Origin: Gammaproteobacteria bacterium
GTDB taxonomy: Bacteria > Pseudomonadota > Gammaproteobacteria > HK1
Reading direction: 5' to 3'
Length of the DNA stretch: 14,952 bases
Assembly: GCA_020444775.1 (NCBI GenBank)
Contig: JAGRHX010000293.1
Span: forward strand, 1-14,952
The notes under the pieces are model-generated. The model had not been told where the DNA came from. It saw only the letters and a list, made by a program, of their open reading frames with translations, and ran no database searches. Within the stretch, counting starts at the first letter, position 1; each line of letters starts with the position of its first letter. A program made the translations under genes and the position numbers. This document shows, one piece after another, positions 6,649-13,429 of the stretch.

Positions 6649-7728
6649 TCAGCGCAAGGCGTGGGGATGCTCGAGGGTTGCGCCCATGCGCTCGGTCCAC
6701 AGGTGGAAGAAGGGCTGCATGCCATCGACCCCGAGCGCCCTGAGCGCGTGCCCGATCCGGTGCTGGTCGTCGTGAACCTGAACCTGCACACCGCCGCCGC
6801 CCAGCACGACGCTCTCGTGGTGGCCGCTACGGACGATTCGCGTCCGAAATGGCTGCCCGTCCTTTTGTGTATAGCTGAACACCGGCACGCGCGGTGAGCT
6901 CAGAAGCCGGTCTCCTCGGGACATGCCGACGACGATGCTGGGCTTGCCGGCGTCGTTGAGCACGGTGCATTGCGCCGTGCTGCGACCGCGGTATTGAATC
7001 TGCAGATCGGCCACCGTCTTCGGATAACCCCAGATGACGTGTCCGGCCTTACAGGCGAATGGACTGGTCACGAGCATCTGTAGCGCATAGGTGCCTGGCA
7101 CCGGCCAGCGTGTCTGGCGTGGCAGCACGCCAAAGGCGACGTCGATCTCGTAGTAGGGGCCGAGATCAGAGAACAGATAGTCGGTGATACGCAGCGCGAA
7201 CAGCGCCTTGCCATTGAGCTGATAGCTGCGGTAGGCATCCGGCAGGAAGGCCCTGACCCGCGCCGGGTCGACCGCGTACATCGCGATACCTTGAGCGGCC
7301 CAGAAGCGTACCGGTATGGCCACCGCACGTGTTTGGACCTCGAAGTGGGCCGGTGGCCAGAGGTTCGCGTCCGTTCCCGCAAGCTCGTGCTCACCGAGCA
7401 GGCCGTCGAGCAGTGACAGTGAGGCGCCCGGCGCGACCAGCACTCCGCAGAGCTGCGTCCAGGCCGCTCGGTACAGCGCATCCGCCGATTCCGCCGATGC
7501 CGAGGCGACGACCGCTCTTCTATAGGCCTGCATGGCATCCGTCGTGCTGCGAAACAGTCGCGTGCACAGATCGGCACCGGCCTGGGTCAACGCGAGGGCT
7601 GTCGCCTGCGGCCGTCCGATGAAGTCGGCAAGGCCGGCACGGACGCTGTCGGTTGCGGGCCATCCAGCGGTACTGGCTGGCGAGTGCGTTGCCGGTGTGC
7701 GAGGACTGTGGTTCGACGGCCCGGTCAT
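6649..7728 (-). CDS. Acetoacetate decarboxylase-superfamily protein with N-terminal extension
   Basis: The product is 359 residues. The C-terminal part (about 135-359) matches the acetoacetate decarboxylase fold: AIPVRFWAAQGIAMYAVDP, YYEIDVAFGVLP and HVIWGYPKTVADL. K237 in GYPK aligns with the Schiff-base lysine (K115 of the clostridial enzyme). E194 lies 43 residues earlier, close to the 39-residue gap between E76 and K115 there. The next residue is Thr238 rather than the second lysine (K116) that lowers the pKa in true decarboxylases, so the reaction may differ, for example aldolase- or dehydratase-type chemistry as reported for some superfamily members. The first 130 residues are an extension that I cannot assign; typical family members are near 250 residues. 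The ATG at 7728 has only a weak upstream purine stretch. It is convergent with the FAD enzyme and divergent from the kinase; a shared pathway with the FAD enzyme is inferred only. Confidence 0.85.
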   Translation of the reverse strand: MTGPSNHSPRTPATHSPASTAGWPATDSVRAGLADFIGRPQATALALTQAGADLCTRLFRSTTDAMQAYRRAVVASASAESADALYRAAWTQLCGVLVAPGASLSLLDGLLGEHELAGTDANLWPPAHFEVQTRAVAIPVRFWAAQGIAMYAVDPARVRAFLPDAYRSYQLNGKALFALRITDYLFSDLGPYYEIDVAFGVLPRQTRWPVPGTYALQMLVTSPFACKAGHVIWGYPKTVADLQIQYRGRSTAQCTVLNDAGKPSIVVGMSRGDRLLSSPRVPVFSYTQKDGQPFRTRIVRSGHHESVVLGGGGVQVQVHDDQHRIGHALRALGVDGMQPFFHLWTERMGATLEHPHALR

Positions 7729-7744
7729 GGATGTCTACGCCCGT

Positions 7745-7776
7745 GTCTTGGTGCTGATGCGTCTTGGTGCTGATGC
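7745..7776. repeat. Perfect 16-bp tandem duplication upstream of the decarboxylase-like gene
   Basis: GTCTTGGTGCTGATGC occurs twice head to tail (7745-7760 and 7761-7776), beginning 17 bases upstream of the decarboxylase-like ATG in its leader or promoter region. It may be a pair of operator half-sites or a recent slippage duplication. Confidence 0.85.
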
Positions 7777-7873
7777 GAGGCCATCGATTGTAGGTCGAGC
7801 CATCGAGCACGTCATGCCGGGATGGCCTGTCCGGGCCACCGCGGGCGTGACCATGTCAGAGCGCGGTTGCCTA

Positions 7874-7891
7874 CACATTGGCTCCAATGTG
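7874..7891. promoter_or_regulatory. 18-bp palindrome, candidate operator
   Basis: CACATTGG-CT-CCAATGTG is a perfect 8-2-8 inverted repeat in the 265-bp divergent intergenic region, about 103 bases before the kinase start and about 146 bases from the decarboxylase-like ATG. Its size and symmetry suit a dimeric repressor or activator. No regulator gene of an obvious matching family is in the window, so the binder is unknown. Confidence 0.5.
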
Positions 7892-7921
7892 ATGGATGAT
7901 GACGCGCGGCGGCGTCGGATC

Positions 7922-7949
7922 CGAACCTCCGACAGGGGGTGTCGGTTCG
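7922..7949 (+). promoter_or_regulatory. Bulged hairpin in the kinase leader
   Basis: CCGACA (7929-7934) pairs with TGTCGG (7940-7945) around a GGGGG loop. CGAA (7922-7925) then pairs with TTCG (7946-7949) across a 3-base bulge, giving about ten base pairs. It lies 44 bases upstream of the chosen kinase start and could be a leader structure or a protein-binding site. No downstream T tract is present. Confidence 0.3.
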
Positions 7950-7984
7950 CGCCGCCCATGCGTAGGGGCAACGCAGGCTGTGGT

Positions 7985-7988
7985 GGAG
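7985..7988 (+). promoter_or_regulatory. Shine-Dalgarno that fixes the kinase start
   Basis: GGAG at 7985-7988 lies five bases before GTG 7994. The reading frame is open for 154 codons upstream, across the divergent promoter region and into the antisense of the decarboxylase-like gene. This site and the family-like N terminus that follows together decide the start. Confidence 0.65.
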
Positions 7989-7993
7989 TAGTC

Positions 7994-10900
7994 GTGGATC
8001 AAGCACGCTGGTCACGTGTCCAGCGCCTGTTCTCTCAGGCGGTGTCACTCGAGGAGTCGCAGCGTCTGTCGTTTCTGCGTGCGGCGTGTAGTGGCGACGA
8101 GGCCTTGCTCGAGGAGGTCCGTTCGCTGTTGGCGGCCGATGGCTCGGTCGACGAGCCGATGACCGCGATCTACGACATGCGTCTGCAGACCCGTGCCGAT
8201 ACCGCGGACGTGGCTGGCGCCATCGGTCCGTATCGGATCGAGCGGCGGCTCGGGGCCGGCGGCATGGGTGTGGTGTACAAGGCCTTGGACACCCGGCTGG
8301 ATCGGCCGGTGGTGTTGAAGTTCCTGTCACAGCGGGTGGTCGATCCGTCGACCCGGGCGCGCTTCATGCAGGAAGCGCGCGCCGCGTCCAGGCTCAATCA
8401 CCCTGCCATCTGCACCATCTACGATGTCGGTGAGACCGAGGACGGTCGTCTCTACATCGCAATGGCCTACTACGATGGCCGGACCCTGGAAGAGGTCGTC
8501 CTGCGTGGTGGCGTGTCGTTGTCCGAGGCGCTGGCGGTCGTCGGCCAGCTGGCCGACGGACTGGCGTTGGCGCACGGCCAGGGCATCGTACATCGCGACG
8601 TGAAGCCGGCGAACATCGTCGTCGGTAATGATGGCCGCGCCGTGCTGCTCGACTTCGGCATCGCCAAGCTCAATGGCAGCAATCTGACCGGCACTGGTGT
8701 ACGCCTCGGCACCCTGGCCTACATGTCGCCGCAACGCCTGCGTGGCGAAGCGGACGAGGAGCTGTGTGACGTCTGGTCGCTCGGCGTAATCCTGTTCGAG
8801 ATGATCAGCGGTACACGACCTTTCGTCGGAACCGAGCCGCATGAGGTGATGACCTCGATCCTGGAGCAGGAGCCGCCGGCGCTGACCCGCTATGTGTCGG
8901 ACGTGCCGCAGTCGCTCGTCGCCGTGCTGCGTCGTGCGCTGGCCAAGCCGGTCGGCGAGCGCTTCCAGTCCATGCACGCGTTCGCGCTGGCGGTGGATGC
9001 CGTGCGGCAGGAACTGGGCGTGGCGCGGGTCGATGGCAGCGGGCGGGCCTCGAGCACGTCACTCATCGCGGCTCGCGTGCCGGACCTACTGGAGGACGTC
9101 GGTGTCGGAGCGGCACTCGAGCCACGAGATCCGACCGCGCTCGTCGGGCCTGGCCCGGATCCGCGGGTGGCCCGTTTCCTCCAGGGGCTGGGTCTGGAAA
9201 AGCTGCTGGCCGTGTTCGCGCGCAACGAGATCGATCTGCAGACCCTGCGCGAGCTGAGCGATGCGGATCTCAAGGAGCTCGGCGTGCTGCTCGGGCCACG
9301 CCGGCGGATCCTGCGGGCACTTGCCGAGTGGCAGGGCAGCGCGCCGCGCGGCGCTCTGACGGTTGGCTCGATGCCCGGGTCGCAGGCCGAGCGACGGCGC
9401 ATGATCCTGGTGCATTGCGAGCCGGGCGGCGCGCTGGATTCACACGTGGGGCTGGATCCCGAAGAGCTGAGCGCACTGCTGCAGCGGCTGCGTACAGCCT
9501 GCGCGCGCATAGCGAGGCGCCGTGGCGCGAGATTGAACCAGCTCGCGGCCGGCGGCGTGCAGCTCAGTTTCGGCTATCCACACGCCGCCGAGGATGATCT
9601 GATTCGGGCCAATCAGGCGGCGCTGGAGATCGCCGCGCTGAGTCGTGACGACTCGGCACCGGAGCACGACGGAGACGGCGAGCCGTGGCGCGCGGCCTGG
9701 CTGGCTCGTGTCGGTCTCGCGCGCGGCGAGGTGGTGGTGCGGCCGGGGCTCACGGAGGCCACCGACGAGCTGGAGATCGTCGGCACCCCGCCGGCGGTTG
9801 CCGCGGTGCTGGCGCAACGCGCGCGACCCGGCGAGATCCTGGTCGAGATTCGTTCCAAGGCCGCCGAAAGTGCGGGCTTCGTCTACGCGCCCGGACCGGC
9901 GGTGCCACTGGGGACGGACTCGATACGGAGTTGGCGGTTGCTGGAGGCTCTGGCTCCAGAGCGACGTCAGCGTCTGCAGCGTCAGCTCGAGGTGCACAAG
10001 CGTCTGGTCGGGCGCGACGATGCCCTGGCCGAGATCGATGCATCGTGGCGGAAGGTCTGCATGGGGCGGGGCCGGGCGGTTGTCGTGCATGGGGATGCCG
10101 GCTTGGGCAAGTCGAGCCTTGTCGACGCGTTCCAGGCCACCCTGGGCGCGCCAAGGCCCGTGTCCATACGCTTCTTCGGCGAGCGACAGTACGCGCACAG
10201 CGCGTTTCACCCGATCATCGCCCGCCTGCGGCGTCTGGCAAGGTTGGAGTCGGGCGACAGCATGGCGCGTCGGGCGCGCAAGATCGAGCGTATGTTTGCA
10301 GCCAACGCGGTGCAGGACGGCGAAGCCGTTGCGCTGGTCTGTGAGCTTCTGGACATCGAGCATCCGAGTACGCCCGGTGCCGAGCTCAGCGCGCGCCGGC
10401 GCCGCCTGTCGTTGATGCAGTGCTTCGAGCGCGAGCTGCATGCGGTCGCGTCGGATCGACCGGTGCTGATGGTGATCGAAGACCTGCAGTGGCTCGACCC
10501 CAGCACCTTGGAGCTGCTCGGCAACGTGATGACGCAGCTCGCCGATCTGAAGCTGTTGGTGCTGTGCACGCATCGTCCGAGTTTCACCCCGCCGTGGCTG
10601 GCGTCGCCCAGAATCCTCGAACTGCCGTTGCAGCCGTTGCCACCGCCGCAAGCCAGCGGGTTGGTCGGCGAGATCCTGGCAATGCCGGTGGAGGCGGCGC
10701 TGGTCCGCCAGGTGGTCGAACGCTCTGCCGGCAACCCGTTGTACCTGTGGGAGCTGAGCAAGTCCGTCAAGCAGAGCCTGGCCGGGGCCGCGCTGACGGG
10801 CACCGATGGTGCCGACCGGGCCACCCGCTCCGGTGCTCCGCAGCAGGGCGGCCTGCCGGTGAATGCACCGTCGGCTGATGTGCTGGCCGAGCGGCTGCCG

Positions 10901-12598
10901 ATCCGGGTGCCCGATTCCCTGCACGATTCGTTGCTCGCGCGCATGGATGGATTGGGTGCCGCGCGTCGCTTCCTGCAGCTCGCCGCGGTCATCGGTCCGC
11001 GCTTCAGCTACGAGCTTTTCTCGAGCGTGAGTGAGGAAGCCAGCAGCTCGGTGCTCGATGGTCTGGACGTGCTGGTCCGCGCGGACCTGCTGAGCGTGCA
11101 CGGCATACCGCCCCAGGCAAGCTACGAGTTCAGCCATGCCCTGCTTCAGGACGTGGCCTACGAGACCTTGCTCAAGGGCACGCGCAGAGCACTGCACGAG
11201 CGGATCGCGATGACCATCGAGGCGCGCTTCCCGGAGCTGTTACGTAGTCAGCCGGAGCTGCTGGCCGTGCACTTCGCGCAGGCCGACAAGCACGGCCAGG
11301 CACTGACCTATCTGCGGCGTGCCGCGACCCGTGCCATGCACGGCTCGGCCTATGAGGAGGCCATTGCCCAGCTCAAACGCGGTCTGGTCATTGCCGACCG
11401 GATCGAGGATCCGACGGAGCGGCAGCGTTGGCAGCTCACCTTGCTGACCGACCTCGGGCCAGGGCTGCTGGCGACCCGGGGCTACGCAGCCGAGGAGGCC
11501 GCTGGCACCTATGAGCGCGCAGCGTCGATTTGCGCGTCGCTTGCCGGGGTGATCGGCGACGGACCGGAGCTTGCCGCCGTGTTGCGCGGCCAGCGGGTGT
11601 TCCGCTTGCTGCGTGCCGAATACGGCGAAGCGCTGCGACTCGGTGCCAGGCTGCTCTCTCTCGGTCGACGTCAGCAGAATCCGACCTACAGGCTCGAAGC
11701 CCATCTGGGCCTGGGCATGGGCTATCTGTTCACTGCTCACTTCGATGAAGCCCTGCGTCACCTCCGGCTGGCCCGGGACATCTACCGGGACCAACCGACG
11801 GGACCTCATGCGCAACGCTTTGGCAGCGACTCCGGCGCCGCGGCGCTGGCCTATGCCGGGCGCAGCCTGTGGTTCCTGGGGTATGCCGACGAGGCCTTGC
11901 GCTACGCACGCGAGGCGGTGGGTTTGACCACCGCGCTCGGTCATCCATTCAGCCAGGTGCAGGCGCTGTGCATGCTGGCCAACGTCCACCAGGTGCGCGC
12001 CGAACCGACGGAGGCCGCCGACGCCGCGCAGCAGGCCATGGCTCTGGCCGCGGAGCAGGGCTTCCCCTACTGGGGTGCGCTGGCGCAGATGCTGTATGGA
12101 TGGGCCGAGGCGCGGCTGCACGACCCACTGCACGGCGTGGAACAGCTGCGCGCCGGCATGCAGGCCTACGAGGCGACGGGCGCGCGTCTCGGTCGCAGTT
12201 GGTTTCTGTGTCTGTTGGCCGAGGCCCAATCACGGGCCGATCTGATCGGGCCGGCACGCCGCAGTCTGGAGCGTGCCCGGCAGGCCATGCAGCGCACGGG
12301 TGAGCGTTATCACGCGGTCGACGTGCATCGCATGCAGGCCGAGCTGGAGCTGCGAGGTGGTGATGTGGATCGGGCGAGCACCTGGCTGCAGCAGGCCCTG
12401 GCGATTGCTCAGGGGCAGAATGCCCGGGTCCTCGAACGTCAGGTGCTGAAGGCCTTGCTGCGACTGCACCAGACCGCTCCGGCGTCGCTGGACCAACCAC
12501 CACCGGTCATGGTGCCGGCGTGGCGTTCGGCCCTGAATGACCTCGAACAGTGGTTCGCGTCGGAGCCGGTTTCCACCCTGGGCCGCGACGAGGTCTGA
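7994..12598 (+). CDS. Ser/Thr kinase-SAM-pseudocyclase-AAA ATPase-TPR signalling chimera
   Basis: From GTG 7994 the product is about 1534 residues. Residues 1-60 (DQARWSRVQRLFSQAV, EEVRSLLAADG) match the N terminus of kinases linked to Sig-70_X6 sigma factors. The Hanks-type kinase (about 77-340) has GAGGMG 87-92, K109, E127, HRD 200-202 and DFG from D220; the usual APE is SPQ. Residues 392-446 form a SAM domain (FLQGLGLEKLLAVFARNEID). About 466-625 is a class III cyclase-like domain that aligns without gaps to family motifs but has E476 and G520 at the two metal-binding Asp positions, A601 for the Asn and V605 for the Arg, so it is probably catalytically dead. The ATPase has Walker A GDAGLGKS (700-707) and Walker B LMVIED (830). 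FSHALLQDVAYETLL (1046) and alpha-helical TPR-like repeats to the C terminus follow. No membrane segment is seen. SAM-cyclase-ATPase-TPR is a known order; the fused kinase makes it unusual. The N terminus suggests coupling to the sigma gene at 4227. Confidence 0.9.
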   Translation: MDQARWSRVQRLFSQAVSLEESQRLSFLRAACSGDEALLEEVRSLLAADGSVDEPMTAIYDMRLQTRADTADVAGAIGPYRIERRLGAGGMGVVYKALDTRLDRPVVLKFLSQRVVDPSTRARFMQEARAASRLNHPAICTIYDVGETEDGRLYIAMAYYDGRTLEEVVLRGGVSLSEALAVVGQLADGLALAHGQGIVHRDVKPANIVVGNDGRAVLLDFGIAKLNGSNLTGTGVRLGTLAYMSPQRLRGEADEELCDVWSLGVILFEMISGTRPFVGTEPHEVMTSILEQEPPALTRYVSDVPQSLVAVLRRALAKPVGERFQSMHAFALAVDAVRQELGVARVDGSGRASSTSLIAARVPDLLEDVGVGAALEPRDPTALVGPGPDPRVARFLQGLGLEKLLAVFARNEIDLQTLRELSDADLKELGVLLGPRRRILRALAEWQGSAPRGALTVGSMPGSQAERRRMILVHCEPGGALDSHVGLDPEELSALLQRLRTACARIARRRGARLNQLAAGGVQLSFGYPHAAEDDLIRANQAALEIAALSRDDSAPEHDGDGEPWRAAWLARVGLARGEVVVRPGLTEATDELEIVGTPPAVAAVLAQRARPGEILVEIRSKAAESAGFVYAPGPAVPLGTDSIRSWRLLEALAPERRQRLQRQLEVHKRLVGRDDALAEIDASWRKVCMGRGRAVVVHGDAGLGKSSLVDAFQATLGAPRPVSIRFFGERQYAHSAFHPIIARLRRLARLESGDSMARRARKIERMFAANAVQDGEAVALVCELLDIEHPSTPGAELSARRRRLSLMQCFERELHAVASDRPVLMVIEDLQWLDPSTLELLGNVMTQLADLKLLVLCTHRPSFTPPWLASPRILELPLQPLPPPQASGLVGEILAMPVEAALVRQVVERSAGNPLYLWELSKSVKQSLAGAALTGTDGADRATRSGAPQQGGLPVNAPSADVLAERLPIRVPDSLHDSLLARMDGLGAARRFLQLAAVIGPRFSYELFSSVSEEASSSVLDGLDVLVRADLLSVHGIPPQASYEFSHALLQDVAYETLLKGTRRALHERIAMTIEARFPELLRSQPELLAVHFAQADKHGQALTYLRRAATRAMHGSAYEEAIAQLKRGLVIADRIEDPTERQRWQLTLLTDLGPGLLATRGYAAEEAAGTYERAASICASLAGVIGDGPELAAVLRGQRVFRLLRAEYGEALRLGARLLSLGRRQQNPTYRLEAHLGLGMGYLFTAHFDEALRHLRLARDIYRDQPTGPHAQRFGSDSGAAALAYAGRSLWFLGYADEALRYAREAVGLTTALGHPFSQVQALCMLANVHQVRAEPTEAADAAQQAMALAAEQGFPYWGALAQMLYGWAEARLHDPLHGVEQLRAGMQAYEATGARLGRSWFLCLLAEAQSRADLIGPARRSLERARQAMQRTGERYHAVDVHRMQAELELRGGDVDRASTWLQQALAIAQGQNARVLERQVLKALLRLHQTAPASLDQPPPVMVPAWRSALNDLEQWFASEPVSTLGRDEV

Positions 12599-12632
12599 GC
12601 GATCGGCGAGAGGTCGGCCCGCGCGGGACGGC

Positions 12633-13226
12633 TCATGGGTGCTCGTGGCCTGGTGCTCGAGGCGGCCGCTCGCTCTCGCGCACGGCCTGCTTGAGCGCCT
12701 TGCGGGCGCGATGCACACGGTTCTTCACATTGGTCACGCTGGTGTCGGCCAGGCTGGCGACCGACTGATAGGAGTGACCGCGCACGGCAACCAGCATGAA
12801 GGCCTCGCGCAGCTCCGGGCTGAGGCGGGTGACCGCGGCTTCGATGGTCGCGGTGAGTTGCTCCAGCTCCAGCTGTAGACTCGGCTCCAGCGCGTCGTCG
12901 GCAAGGCTCTGCTCATCGAGATCCAGGTGCTCGAACCGATGCTGCGGAGCACGTTGCAGGTGCTGACGCCGCAGATTGGCGCTGATCCCGGTTATCCAGG
13001 TAGACAGGCTGGAGCGTGCCTGGAACCGGCCCAGACCCTGATAGGCCTGGAGGATGGCGTCCTGAGCCAGATCCTCGGCGGTGTCGGCACAGCTCATGCG
13101 GCGTTGCAGGAAGCGCTTCTGCCGCAACATCTCGTTCTGCAGCCCGGCCCGGAATCGATGCCGCGTGGTGGCGCCGGCAGACGGCTCGTCGAATCGGGTT
13201 CGAATCGTACTCACAACGGCGCTCAT
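12633..13226 (-). CDS. ECF-family RNA polymerase sigma factor
   Basis: The product is 197 residues. Region 2 is recognisable as DTAEDLAQDAILQAYQGLGR followed by STWITGISANLRRQH; region 4 as LSPELREAFMLVAVRGHSYQ followed by SVTNVKNRVHRARKAL, with the helix-turn-helix between. The start is well supported: AGGAG (13234-13238 on the plus strand) lies seven bases before the ATG. The N-terminal 25 residues and the Pro/Arg-rich C terminus are unconserved. No anti-sigma gene follows: the gene converges on the kinase with a 34-bp gap, and its upstream neighbour is a divergent histidine kinase. It differs from the sigma at 4227, being closer to the general ECF group. Three copies of a 9-bp repeat lie upstream and could be control sites. 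The regulon is unknown. Confidence 0.88.
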   Translation of the reverse strand: MSAVVSTIRTRFDEPSAGATTRHRFRAGLQNEMLRQKRFLQRRMSCADTAEDLAQDAILQAYQGLGRFQARSSLSTWITGISANLRRQHLQRAPQHRFEHLDLDEQSLADDALEPSLQLELEQLTATIEAAVTRLSPELREAFMLVAVRGHSYQSVASLADTSVTNVKNRVHRARKALKQAVRESERPPRAPGHEHP

Positions 13227-13283
13227 GAGGGCACTCCTGGTGGCTGCGGTTCAGAGCTGATAGCGACAAAGCCGCACTCTGAT

Positions 13284-13322
13284 GCTCAAGCAAAGGCTCG
13301 AGCATTGGCAGGGGCTCAAGCA
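13284..13322 (-). repeat. Three copies of TGCTTGAGC upstream of the ECF sigma gene
   Basis: On the minus strand TGCTYGAGC occurs three times (plus-strand positions 13284-13292, 13296-13304, 13314-13322), with start-to-start spacings of 12 and 18 bp. The outer two copies are identical and the middle has C for T. The two copies furthest from the sigma gene share a longer 15-bp match, GGCTCRAGCATTGGC on the plus strand (13295-13309 and 13313-13327). They sit about 60-95 bases upstream of the sigma ATG in the 203-bp divergent gap. An iterated operator is plausible. Confidence 0.6.
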
Positions 13323-13429
13323 TTGGCCCGCGCGGCCGCTAGAGGAAGCAGCCCATACCGCGATGGGCGTTCTACTCATGCACCGAACCGGCGCCGGGTG
13401 AGCCGTGAGCGCCCCATCGGCGCGCGTGG

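Noticed and set aside
7532..7993. Possible 154-codon N-terminal extension of the giant kinase
   Set aside because: It would run antisense into the decarboxylase-like gene and through the divergent promoter region. The family-like N terminus and a Shine-Dalgarno are at 7994.
9440..11197. 585-codon minus-strand ORF inside the giant kinase
   Set aside because: It is antisense to the well-supported cyclase-like and ATPase domains and has a random-looking His/Gln/Arg-rich composition.
12618..12627. CCCGCGCGGG palindrome in the 34-bp gap between the giant kinase and the ECF sigma gene, as a terminator
   Set aside because: It is a 10-bp self-complementary GC stretch with no loop and no T tract; such runs are common in this base composition.
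12913..13323. Minus-strand ORF beginning MLEPLPMLEPLLE
   Set aside because: It overlaps the ECF sigma gene in another frame; its repetitive start is only a reading of the upstream DNA repeat.
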